From Monilinia fructicola (lineage: Eukaryota; Ascomycota; Leotiomycetes; Helotiales; Sclerotiniaceae): a stretch of DNA of 64,000 nt. The position numbers and the translations under genes are program-made. The stretch is taken from positions 124,001-188,000 of the forward strand of contig VICG01000009.1 of the NCBI GenBank assembly GCA_008692225.1, written 5' to 3'. Shown here one piece after another: positions 37,856 through 48,927 of this stretch. Positions within the stretch are counted from its first letter, which is position 1. Each line of letters starts with the position of its first letter. The notes below the pieces were generated by a model. The model was not told where the DNA came from. It did not search any database and was given only the letters and a program-made list of their open reading frames with translations.

Positions 37856-38874
37856 TCATCTCCGTTGCCTCAATTGCCCATCTGGGTGTAATTTCGAGAT
37901 CAAACTCAAGATTCTCCCACTCAGCTTGTTGAAATCCTCCAAACTTAAATTCTCGAAGCGCCACGTACTTAGATTTCCACGAAATCTGAGTAGGCGGGTG
38001 AACGTGGCCGATTTGGCGTGTGCAATTACGACAGAAGGATCAATACCGTAAGTTAGTAGGTATTGACGCTTCTGCCAGATGACTCGTGACTTATCAACGC
38101 AATGCAGGACGGCGACTGCATCCGCGACTGGTGCTGAGCCATGTGCACATTGATTTCCATTTTTCCTTAACTCCTGTACAACATCTGAGTGTATTGAGCC
38201 ATCCCTTGGTGCGTCATTGACAATTTTTCGGATCCTGACACCAAGGCCAATGTCGTAAAGCGCCTTCATCTTCATCATTTCAGATCTGGCCTTCTTCAAC
38301 GACATCTGCGCTTCCTCTGATTGTTTCTCCAATATACCTATATCGATTGCATGCCTCGCTTCCAGTTCCTTCATGTGTGTCAACAAGTACTCCAAATTGT
38401 TGTTGTCGACAGCAGCTTCAACAGTCTTGGCGATGGGTATATCTGTAATTGTTCTCAGCAAAGTTATTGTCATCGGAGCGACAACAGACGGCGGAGTAAA
38501 CAACTTACTATCTCCACGTGCAAGATCTTTAACTTTCTTTTCATGATCGATAATGACATCTTTACATGCTATTGTCTGCTGTTGATTCTCGATCACCATC
38601 ATCAGACTACTGTGGCTCACAGCTTTCTCTCCGATGACCTGGCGTAGACCATGAATAACCTCCTCATTGACTTTGCGTGCCGTCTTTTCCTCCTCGAGTT
38701 GAGCGCTCAAATCGGCAATAACATCCTCTTTGATTCTGTTCGCAATCTTCTGTTCGGCGAATCGGGCTCTCAAGTTGACAATTATATCCTGAAGGGGTAA
38801 AGGTTAGCATTGATTGATTGAGGCCCACCTAGAGTACGTACCTTGATATGCTGGAGGCTCGCATCTTCTTCCAT
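37856..38874 (-). CDS. cluster member D: intact coiled-coil protein with shared C-terminal domain
   Basis: The best-preserved member: exons 38842-38874 and 37856-38788, 966 nt, 321 aa, no damage. Residues about 10-90 form a coiled coil (DLSAQLEEEKTARKVNEEV), with a second at about 150-185. The C-terminal domain starts at about 190: LGVRIRKIVND, then ELRKNGNQCAHGSAPVADAV, then LLTYGIDP, then FTRLLRFRGNLSTW. The GN..AHG...ADA block and the F..LLR.R helix define the family across this array. No signal or membrane segment, so it is probably intracellular. The GN..AH pattern faintly recalls the RN..H element of HEPN folds, but the classic spacing is absent and I do not claim that fold. Confidence 0.8.
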
Positions 38875-39572
38875 ATTGAAATTGTTGAATTTAGGTGTTT
38901 GGGTAACGTTGTTGATGCGACAAGAAGAAGAGAACGGGAATATTTTATCTGTCTATAAAATTCCCCAGATCAGATATTAAAAGTCGAACGAGAATTCCGC
39001 TCTGCCCTTAGAGTAAATTGAAGAAACGAGTGAATTCATATTCACTTCCAGTATCTCGGCGCAGTGGATGACAAAGAGTAATTTGTTGTCTGGATATTGA
39101 TTTTATATTTACTAGGCGAAACTAAAGAATATTGATCTACAATTCGAAGGAATGCATGGGAAGTGAAATTGTAGTAGAAAGCATCATACTCTCATGATCG
39201 ATTCATGGCTCACTACTATTACATCCCTAGTACTTGCCCCAATATCCTTCAAAAGCAAGACTTTATACTGCTCTTAAGCTCCATTTGAACTTCTTCAGAA
39301 GGCATTCACATGTCACGATACAGTCGTGAGCTTCATTAGTTCATCCTAAGTATTATATAGCTCAGGGGCTTCCCTAGAGACTCATTCATCCGCGTCAGGC
39401 TTCTACCCACCCTTCAGTTCTTCCATGGAGTTTATTCTTGTAAAAGCCATTCAATACCTCTTCTAAATAGTGCATATCTATTTCCTACTAAACTCAAACG
39501 ATTGCATCGTCTAGAATTCTCACAAATACCGAGAAGCGTTACAGGCTGGTAGAAGTCTGAAGTATTCTGGTC
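38875..39572. other. intergenic between members D and E
   Basis: About 700 bp, no supported gene. Confidence 0.35.
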
Positions 39573-40860
39573 TCAGAAGTGTAACTGGAGGAGAAACAAT
39601 GCAAATCTCTTGGTATTCATCTCTGGATCCGGGTTGTGCATCTTTCCTTCCAAAGGAACTAGTTTGGGGAAGACAGAAGAGATAGCTTTATAGCGGAGCA
39701 GATAAATTAGCAAGAGGTTTTCTCCAACTATAACAGTCACAAGAAGGCAAAGGTCATCTGGTGCTATAATCGTTTTTACAAAGCGCTCATATTTTGTTTT
39801 CAAAGTAACAAGAATTTAAGCAATCTCTGCAGCTGCTGAAGAGCTCCGCTTGCATATGGAGTATTTTGATTCTTGCATTTGTACTAACTACACTGATTGC
39901 TCCCCCGGTAAAGAGAGCAGTATTGCCAGACGAGGGTTTCTCCCATCGCTGTTGATATGGATGTATCAACCCAGACCATCATCGTCCAAGAACGTAGTTT
40001 TGGCTTTGAGATTACCGTATGCATCTTTGAATCGCTCCATGGCCACATTGGTGTCCGTGAGATTGGTAACACATAACTTGAACCCCTCAACTTCATCCTT
40101 CAAGCCTTAGCGGCATTTCCCCAAATAGCTGTGTTCGTCACGAGTACGGTCAGAACGTAAATTGAGCTCCATTTTCAGCCGATTGTTTTCCCCCACAGAT
40201 AGCTTCACGTTCTTCTTGATGGTTGTCAGTGGAGCGACTTCTTCCTGTAGTCTATTAATCTCTTCATCCACGGATGTTATCTCGATTTGTGATTATAAGC
40301 GCCTCATTCTCCGTCTTCAACACAACTATATTCTGGTTCAAATAATACCCAGTATAGCGATTCGTGATTGCGATTACATCGACTCCCACTTTTAACCGAC
40401 TGAGTTCCTCGCCAGCAGAAGCTTTCGTGTCATCTAGGGTTGGCTGCAGGCTCTCAACCTTCTTCTGTAGCTCCCTATTCTCCTGCTTCAGATGCGCCTC
40501 AAAGGTGTATTTTTCGCCACCACTCGCCTGAACATGCAATTACTTTAGATATGCAGCCTGCATTCAGATATCCTCCACGACTAATTCATGTTGGTTTTCT
40601 TCCACAACAAAGCACCCGATTTCTCGGTCCATTTGTTGTTAACTTCGTGCCTCTAACCTCTTGCGCTCAACTTGCTTGCAGAGATGTTGGATGGTCGTTT
40701 CTTCGATGCTAACTACTTGAGCTAAGCTGAGAAGTTCTGCTTGCTTCGCGACCTACTCGGCTTTTGAGTGTAGAAGTGAGATTGGATCCAATCAAGGCAT
40801 TGGTTGCGCGATTTGAGATGGTCGTGGTGGGCTGTCTATGGGGTCTTCACCAACTTTTAG
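39573..40860 (-). pseudogene. cluster member E: fragmented coiled-coil relative
   Basis: Coiled-coil segments appear in separate frames: LLSLAQVVSIEETTIQHLCK at about 40630-40720, HLKQENRELQKKVESLQPTL at about 40440-40500, and LKDEVEGFKLCVTNL at about 40060-40105. The shared domain follows in further frames: SSGNTALFTGGAIS at about 39905-39935 (compare GNSSVYNGRPI in member F), then a frame change near 39800 to IIAPDDL and IYLLRYKAISS, equal in place to member D's IDP and RLLRFRGNLS. Stop at 39573. With at least four frame changes it is probably a relic, though part could be unrecognised introns or sequence error. The 5' limit is approximate. Confidence 0.55.
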
Positions 40861-43404
40861 GATTTTTTGTGTTGTGATGAAGTTAAAATCAAGATAGAGT
40901 CTGGAGCTCCCGGTGGAGGTGAGAAACAAGTATGTTCGTAGGGTTACATGATCTTGGAATTGAAAACGTACTAAGACGAGTATAATTTTGTAATCCGCTT
41001 GGTATATTGAAGTGACCTCGGGAGGCTTTGGAGCTTGAAAATGCAGGTATAAGGTTGTCGTCTCATGAAGAGAGGTGTGAAATAATTGAAAAGTCTTGAT
41101 GATGACTATCAAATGACTACTACGTGTATGTCAAAATGTAAGAATAACCAGTTGAGATCAATGACTAGAGATATACCTGGTAAGTTCGACTTGAAAGATG
41201 GAAACAAACAAAACAATGGTGCCTAGATACCTTGTCTTCCTTCAAACAAGACCTTCAAAGCTCTCAATGACCTGATTCGCCTTTCGCCCAATATACACCA
41301 TTGATACAAAGAACTGCTGGAGATAGTAACTTGAGATATTAGTTCTCTCAACTAGCAAATAGATTCTCCCCAGGGTTGTTTCAATGAAAATATGTGAAGG
41401 AGTTTTAGAAACCTTTGCTGAAACGACAGTATTTCTTCACCCAGTTCACCACACCTTATGCCAATCAGGCTGCATCAATGATGGATACAATTCATCAGGA
41501 GATCTTCTTAATCTCACAGATGAACTTCGACAGCCATACTTCATCAAAGAGGAGTAGAAGGCAATGAGCAACCTCAAGTGATTTTACAACACTTGATCAT
41601 CTCCCTCAACCTGATAGTCAACACACTCCACGAACAGTAAATGAATCATCAGAAGATGAGAATCCTCTTACCCAATGGACCTACCTCCATCATTCTTTGA
41701 TTCTTTCCATGCCAATCATGGACCTCATATCCACACGTTTTAGACCGAGTTTTCGCGGCGAAAAGAGTTTATATTCCACATAAAATCATCTGACCTTCAC
41801 TCCAACACGCCTTCACCAATGCCAACACTCTCATCCCATGCCATGCCATCCCATCTCAACTCAACCTTCCCAAATCCCACAAAAACTACACCACCCCACT
41901 CAAAAAACAAAAAAAAAAGCCTCCTCGACCTTCAAAACAGCAAAAGCTTAAGAGCGCGACGCTCTTATGCCCCAATGAACCACCGCTATATACATGGGCG
42001 GCGAAACCAATATATACAGCAATGTCACTGTCCGAATCGAAGCCCTGCCAATTGCTAAGTAGAGAGGCGGACAAACATTCTCGGGAATGATGAACTCTAC
42101 CGCTGCGCCAACGAGACGTGGGGGTGCTTGGATAGTTGTTGTGGTATCTGAGGTTATATGGGGGAGCTGGTAGCGAGGTTGATGTTGATGTTTTTGGGCC
42201 CAGGCACTCACTTGTACATCCATGGATGAAGACGATTCATTATAACTCTATTGATCTCGCGTTCCGGATCCTTACATTTGAGTATTCCTCGTCCACATGT
42301 AGGATTTATAATTTTTGTGTTTTGTTTGAGTTGGGGTCAGGTACTCGCAATTTTAACCACACTCATAAACTAGCTTGTTTGCTAACAGGCAGGCGCTGGG
42401 GGAAAAACTCTTTAAGATTCATAACCATAACAATCTATCTCTGGAGTAAGATCAAGTCTCATCTTTTCTCTTTGAAAAAGGAAAAATAACTATATATACA
42501 GAAGGAAAGTAAACTCCTAAACCAATGGGTATTTTTCTGTTGCTTTATAAAGGAAATTCGTATGCAAACGTTGTGCAGTTGTATCTTTCTCATCAATTGT
42601 CGATCGTGTTCATCATCCTGTCTTCCATCCATCCAATACGTATTTCGTATATCCAAATTCGTTATCGTGATCCTCATAAACATATCCATATCCCAAACCA
42701 TCCACCCATCCCATCCCATCCTATCCCATAACATCCCATTCCATATCCTTCCCGCACTGCAAACTGAATCATGCCTCCAAGCCGGTGAACTGTCTTTCTA
42801 TTTCTCGTCTCCACTTTACTTCCAAAAGAACAGCTTCCCCAACTTCTCAGCACGTGGAATATTCCAATTCCAGCCCCAGCGATGTGCAGTAAGTACTGCA
42901 CATTCACCCGCCAACCATCCTAACACCAAACCCGACCGAACACACATCACCATATCTTCCATCTCCAAGTCAAAAGTTCCTAATCCGCACCACTCAAGAT
43001 CAATCTCAAGATCTGCATCCAACCAATCTTCTAACCCTATCAAGTCATTTTGCTCCACCCACCACAATAGCCAGAGCATGAATTGACAAATAATAATCAA
43101 AGTCAACATTCCGCACCTCATCACACCCGCCACAATCCCCCCTTTCCACATCCACAACCATATTCCCATATTCATACCAGAAAAACACACCCCCTTGTTT
43201 TCGCACATTCAGTATGTAATATAATATAACAAGATAAGTTTTACGATACAGTATCTCGCCTGCCAAGCGGCAATCTCGATACACGGCGGGATTTCACAAC
43301 AGCAGCTTCAAGAGGAATTTGAACTTGCTCTCCACAATCACAAGCACAAGGAAGATAATCAGACTTACCATTGCCTGATCCCAATCCCGCTGCCCTTCTA
43401 ATCT
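40861..43404. other. intergenic, about 2.5 kb
   Basis: Composed of ordinary to pyrimidine-rich sequence with CCCATCC-type microsatellite (about 42700-42740) and TATAT tracts. Frames at 42562-43086 (+) and 42816-43208 (-) overlap each other, are low complexity and unsupported. No transposon remains recognised. Confidence 0.4.
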
Positions 43405-44869
43405 TCATGTTCCTTCTCTTCTCATCAAGGTAACATGCCTTGAGCTTCTTCCGCGTAATGTTTGCGCAATACTCGCGCACGCCGGCAAGATCCATTTCCT
43501 CGAACGTCGTGTGTCGATGTTTTTGGTCCAGGTCTTGAAGAACTCGCTTTCCATGTAGTCGGATTTGCGCCAGGCTTTGACCGAGGAGTGCCAGCGGAGC
43601 ATTTCGATGAATTCGGCGCAGTCTTGGAGACGCAACACAGTTTGCCAGCTTGCCCAGTACAATTCCTTGAAAGTTTCCTCGTCGGTTCGCTTCTCGAATG
43701 CAATACCGGGCACGTGAGAGAAGAGGGTAGCGTCGGTGATAGGACGTCCGTTATAGACGCTTGAGTTGCCTAGTTCGTGAATGGCGTTGCGTTCCTTGGC
43801 TTTGGGATCGAATGAGGAGTTTCGTTCAAGAAATCGGTTACGGACACGTTGGCCGACGAAGAAAAGATGTTTCATCGATTTCCGCTGCTGATTGAGTGCA
43901 GAACGAACAGTTTCAGCGATGAATTCTTGGATCTTGGGGTTTTCTTTCCAGTCTGAGACATGCTGGTCAGGATTGACGAAGGTGGATTCGCTTTGGAGCT
44001 CTTCGTGTGGAGGTGCACCATAATCAAAATCTTGTTGGGTAGAGGATGATTCGAGTTTGAGCTTCAATTCGGAGTTCTCGACTAGTAAGGCGCCCACATC
44101 AATCTTGCCTTTGTGGTTCACGGCTTCTTCGTAAAGTCCGACTTTTTCCAACAATTTTTGGTTTTCCTCGGCTAGCTGCTCGCACTCCAGCGTCTTCATA
44201 CCAAGTGATGATTCCAAGTGGACAAACTTGATGTTAGTCTCATCTTCCCGAATCTCAGTTGATAATTCCCCATTTCTCTTGATGAAGTATTGGACAATTT
44301 CATTCTTCTCCAGCAACTTGGTGTTGACCTCCTTAAGCCCCGATTCGATTCTCTTTGCCAATGCAGCAAGAGCTACAGCTTCCGAATGCTCGGCAACCAT
44401 ATCTTCAGCACATTTCTTGAGACTTAGTTTTTTTCACTGCGAGACGTTCTTCTAGTGTTTCTTCTAGGATATGATCTTCCTCCCCAAAGGCAGGTCCTGA
44501 TTTGTCTTGAATATTTTCTTCGTCCTCATAGATAGCTCCAAGGCGGTCACCTGGAGTTTCCTCTGGAGTATGATCTTCGTCCCCAAAGGCAGGTCCTGAC
44601 TTATCTTGAATATTTTCTTCGTCCTCAGAGATAGCTCCGAGGCGGCCACCGGGAGTTTCCTCTGGAGTGTGGTTTTCCTCTCCAAAGACAACTCCCGATT
44701 CATCTTGAACGTTTTCTTCGTCCTCAAAGATAGCTCCGAGGCGGTCACCTGGGGTTTCTTCTGGAAAATTATCTTCATCATCGAAGCCAACTCCAGAATC
44801 CTCCATGAGGTCATATTCGTGGCCGGAAGTGGTAGATTCTCCCATGTTGAAATATCCGGATTCTGGCAT
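43405..44869 (-). CDS. cluster member F: acidic-repeat, coiled-coil protein with shared C-terminal domain
   Basis: Start at 44869. Residues about 30-150 are four tandem 33-residue acidic repeats (unit like EETPGDRLGAIFEDEEN). The frame then breaks at a T7 run (about 44427-44433 on the + strand); one base less joins it to a coiled coil (LLEKNEIVQYFIKRNGELS), then the family domain: VGQRVRNRFLERNSS, HELGNSSVYNGRPITDATLF, ETFKELYWASW, FIEMLRWHSSVKAW. The tail is basic. About 488 aa after allowing for the break. Function unknown. The acidic repeats are absent from the other members. Confidence 0.75.
44464..44800 (-). repeat. 99-bp in-frame tandem repeat in member F
   Basis: Four copies of a 33-codon unit with the core T-P-[GE]-[DG]-R-L-G-A-I, an acidic stretch and Q-D-[EK]-S-G. 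The DNA copies are highly similar (TCATCTTGAA/TTGTCTTGAATATTTTC phrases recur), pointing to recent expansion. Confidence 0.85.
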
Positions 44870-46051
44870 GGTGATTGCAGGTGTTCGAAAAGAGTGTCGT
44901 GATTTTTTTGTTTGAAAGTCAAATCAATGAATGGTAGTAAATTGAAGAAGAAAATCTGAGGAGGATCAACAACGCTGTTCCTTGGCCTGGCGTTGTGCGA
45001 AATTGAACCAAATCCAGAAGCTGGGGCCGAAAAGTTATATCTAAAACAAAAGAGTATTGGATAAAACAAGCAAAATTCAAGAAGCGAATTAATGATTTGA
45101 AAAAGGAGGCGGATTTGTGCGAGTGAATCGCAGAATGATGAAGTTGTACAGTATTGTGAAGAGAAGAATAAAATCGGCGGGAGCCACAGTACATGTATAA
45201 AAATAATGCAGGTACAAAAAATACAGTCATAAACGATCAAAAAGAAAAAACTTGGCCACCGAGCCGACCCGACAACGAAGCAACAAGCCATATCAGGGAG
45301 TATTGGGCAATAAAGAAACACTTCACTTTTTTAGGCAAAGTTTCAAGTGTTCCTGCACCTACTATGCTGATGCCACGTGGTTTCAGCTCATTCGTGGGTA
45401 AAAAATGAGGCGGTGGGTATGATCGACCAGATTCTTTCGCAACCGTGGGGCCAACAGATCTTTTGATATACACCAATGATGCACAGCAGAGGTACTAAAT
45501 TACTAATGTACATTTCCCCGGTCTGAGTCTCGACCTCAATCGGACTATCGAACTTCATTTTTCCATATTTGCGACTCTACAGAGGTCATAGAGTGTTGTA
45601 ATTTAGTTAGATATAGCGGAAAGAAAAGGTTGGAAGTTGGAGGGAGATGGCTGGGGTGAAGTGCGAACGATGACGGTGGGGGTACGATCATCAAATGATA
45701 TTTGAAGAATCGCGGTGTGATTCCCCACAAGCTTCATGCAGCCAAAAAGTTCTTTCAATTTTCAACAAACCATATGCAAGAAATTCAGTTCAAGAATGGA
45801 TCGTATCGAGATCAAATAGACGAGACTGTTTATGTCATTTATGCAAGGAATCAAGTAGAAGAATAATGCAATGTAAAATGGGTCTAAGGAGGCAATATTT
45901 CACAAAGTGTTGGTGGTAACTTTTGTTCACAAAAACAGGAACGAAAAACGAAAGGCCATGCAGTACAAGCAAAGACGGGTGTAGATATCCAGGTTGCACT
46001 CAAGGTATCATGAAAAGATATTGGGATACTCCCAATCTGCATGTGTGCAAT
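44870..46051. other. intergenic between member F and HIS6
   Basis: About 1.2 kb with no recognisable gene; minus-strand frames at 44919-45321 overlap the member F leader and look non-coding. Confidence 0.4.
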
Positions 46052-46943
46052 TTATGAAGAAGCAACTTGCTTCTGATTCCATTGTACACATTCATCAAAT
46101 GTGACTCCGGAACCTCCAAAAACATCCAGAGCACTTCCGATCGTAAGATCAACCTTTCCACCACTAAGTCTCTTGACATTTTCAAGATCTTGAAGGTTTC
46201 TTCCACCACCTGCGTAAGTGACTGGAATACTGCACCATTGTGCTAACTTCTCGACGAGTGGTTCGTCGATCCCCTTTTGCAAACCTTCATTATCCGCTGC
46301 ATGGATTAAAAATTCTGAGCAGTATGGCTCTAAGGATTTGATAGATGCTAGAAGAGATATAAGTTTTTTGATGACGAAGAGAGGAATTAAATGACTCACC
46401 TTCATTCACCTCCATGTCTGTAAGGGTTTGCCATTTATTCATAGCCACGAACCAAGTATCATCTCTTCTTCGGCAACTAAGATCAATGACAAGTTTTTCC
46501 TTATCACCACCTAAAGCTGCCAGTACCGAGTCCAATCGTTCTTGAGAGAACTTCCCATTAGGAAACAGGAAAGAAGTGATAATGACCTACTATTCCAATC
46601 AAAATCCGAGCGCTTATCCGCCAGCAACGCAATAGAAACATACCCTCTCAGCACCCCATTCAATCCACTGCTTGGCATTTTCATCTGTAACACCACCTCC
46701 CACTTGAAGACCATTCTTCCACTCTCCCACAGCCGCTTTCGCAGCCTCCTCATTTCCAGGTCCAAGCATGATGACATGAGCACCAGTAAGACCATTCTCC
46801 TTGTAGAGTTTTGCGAAGTGACCAGCTGGTAGCTTTGATACGTAGTTGGTCTTCAAATCAGATGAAGCAGTTGTTAACGTACCTCCTACAATCTGCTTCA
46901 CCTGACCTGAATGTAGGTCTATACAAGGTCGAAATTTGGTCAT
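46052..46943 (-). CDS. HIS6: ProFAR isomerase (histidine biosynthesis)
   Basis: 1-(5-phosphoribosyl)-5-[(5-phosphoribosylamino)methylideneamino]imidazole-4-carboxamide isomerase, the fourth step of histidine biosynthesis; a cytosolic HisA/HisF TIM barrel. Exons 46644-46943, 46400-46586 and 46052-46347 sum to 783 nt (260 aa), the normal size of eukaryotic HIS6. Key marks: [18 protein letters not shown] with the catalytic Asp at the N-terminus, LQVGGGV for the first phosphate site, [18 protein letters not shown] with the second catalytic Asp region, YAGGGR and LTIGSALD for the second phosphate site. Divergent from the FAF1-like gene with 297 bp between start codons. Confidence 0.95.
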
Positions 46944-47240
46944 GATGAGAACCTCCCCAAGCTGATGTTTCCAAGTACAAAAGTCAACGGAAACAATCCC
47001 AAGTTCGAGGCTCTTTATAGAAGAAAACAAAAAAGTATCGAGTAATAGTGAAATTTGTTGTTGACCTGACTCTGTGTAACTAAAATCGTGTTTCTTCAAC
47101 CAAAAGAGCTCACCAGCCGGCAGAATCTCGGCTGTTCGCCATAATTTTTTCCCATCCCATCCAGAACATTTCTTTTTGAGGGAAGCTTCAACTCCCAAGT
47201 TTGCGAAAGTCACCAAATTCCAAGTAAATAATTTTTCAAT
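46944..47240. promoter_or_regulatory. divergent promoter, HIS6 / FAF1-like
   Basis: Just under 300 bp separate the two start codons, so both genes must share this upstream region. No defined binding site was identified; a canonical TGACTC amino-acid-control element appears as GACTCTG (about 47070), only a weak match. Confidence 0.5.
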
Positions 47241-48358
47241 ATGCCGGAAACCCTCGGAAAACGAAAGCGCTCGTCTGCCACTACAACCAGTAGCTCTAAG
47301 CTTCTTAGAGTATCTAAAACTACTCCGACAATACCAGAACCCGTTTCTGAACCGCAATCATCAGATATCTCTTCAAACGACGAAGACGGAGAAGAGGAAG
47401 GGGAAGATGAAGATGACGCAGAGCCCCTGGATCCCCAAGAAATATTCCGTCGTCATTTCGAAGCACAATTCAAGCCGCTCCCTCCCACAAGCAAAAAATC
47501 CAAAGCTAGCGAAATAATTGAAGATCCGGAGAATGAGGAAGATGACGATTGGGACGGCCTATCAGACAATTCTGCAGAAGACGAAGTAGAAGAACAAAAT
47601 GGCGTTCAAGTAGTAGAACATGTGAAGAAAGTCGATTCACGAATCGCAGGAATGACTAAAGCAGAGTTGAGAGCATTCATGGTACGTATATTCTTTTCCT
47701 GTTCCATATCATATCATACTGCATTATACTAAGACAAAAGTCCAGTCTTCCAAAATCCCCAAATCCCTCCCCACAACCTCAATATCCAAAATAAAAAGCC
47801 TCCCGGTCGGCTCCGCAGATGACCCCGGCGCAACCGAAGCTCTGAATTTAAAAAATGATCTCGCGCTTCAACGTCTCCTGGACGAGTCACATCTTCTCAC
47901 TTCCTCATCATCGAATACTTCCTCCAATGCATACGCAACACATTCACTGCAAGGAAAAAAACCGCTTGAAGGCCCTTGATCTCCGAGTCCAGGCATTAGG
48001 TGGGAAGACGAGTATTCATAAACAGGAAAGTATGCCGATGAATATGCGAAAGGGAATAGTACGGAAAGCGGAAGAGAAGGAGGAGAAGAGAAGGAGAGAG
48101 GCGAAGGAGAATGGGATTGTGCTTGAGACGAAGGCAGGGAAAGGCGGTGGGAATGGGGGAAGAGAAAGGAGGAAGGAGAGGAGTGGAACGGGAGGGACTT
48201 TTGATGGAGGACCTGGGGTGGGTAGGATGAGGGGAGCGACGTTGAATTTAAGTGAGAGGGATGTGCATGGGATTGAAGGGAGTAAGAGAGGTGGCGGAAG
48301 GATGGGGAGGAATGGAAAACGTGGTGGGAGAGGAAGAGGGAGGGGCAACAGGAGCTAA
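47241..48358 (+). CDS. FAF1: FAF1-like 40S ribosome assembly factor (DUF4602)
   Basis: Nucleolar small-subunit processome factor of the Faf1/C1orf131 family. Exon 1 is 47241-47681 and the second begins at 47746 (ATG|GTACGT donor, TCCAG acceptor). The N-terminus has a basic patch (LGKRKRSS) and an Asp/Glu tract ([14 protein letters not shown]); [19 protein letters not shown] and [15 protein letters not shown] follow. The C-terminal half fits the DUF4602 pattern: [28 protein letters not shown], and [16 protein letters not shown], then a Gly/Arg-rich tail. The frame breaks at an A7 run (about 47953-47960); with six A's the sequence is continuous. Family name rests on remembered pattern, not a search. 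Confidence 0.68.
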
Positions 48359-48927
48359 ATTGTTGGGCAGTGGTTATGGAAGATAGGGTGCGACCACGGT
48401 GGTCAGGGTCTGAATGTTGCGCTACATAGTAGTCGAACAAACCTACAAAGAATTGATACCCAAGCAAACTACATCACAACTGTCCGCAAATGCATACACG
48501 ACACATCACACCACAACACATCACACAACCGCAATATCCTCACAAACAACCCACAATCCATGGGCCGCATAAAGGTAGAAGGCAAACAACCTTCAATTCA
48601 TAATGTACATCTCTCATCTCCTTCATCAAACTAGTTGGTTACAAGTTTGAAGAATTCACCACTTCCAATTCGTATTTAAATAATCGGTAAGTCACAGCGC
48701 TGAGCCCAATCCATCATATCATATCTCAGGGGTACAACTATTCCATGAAAGTAAGTTGCAGCTAAATAAGCAGGCAAGCCAAATACGCGCGCCCAAAGCC
48801 CTAGGTAAACCTCATAAACTCCATTCCCTTCACTCCACTCCGACCTGACCAAGGAATGTATGGTTTTTTTTGGTATCCCCGCAGTAAAAATTACCGAGAG
48901 AGAATTAAAAACGAACTGGGATTTCAT
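48359..48927. other. 3' intergenic between convergent FAF1-like and CAF1 genes
   Basis: About 570 bp; contains ACACATCACA-type short repeats at about 48493-48530. No gene seen. Confidence 0.4.

Noticed and set aside
42562..43208. Long frames on both strands (174 and 130 codons)
   Set aside because: They overlap on opposite strands, are biased to Ser/Pro/Ile/His or Trp/Gly/Met, and have no domain or exon partners.
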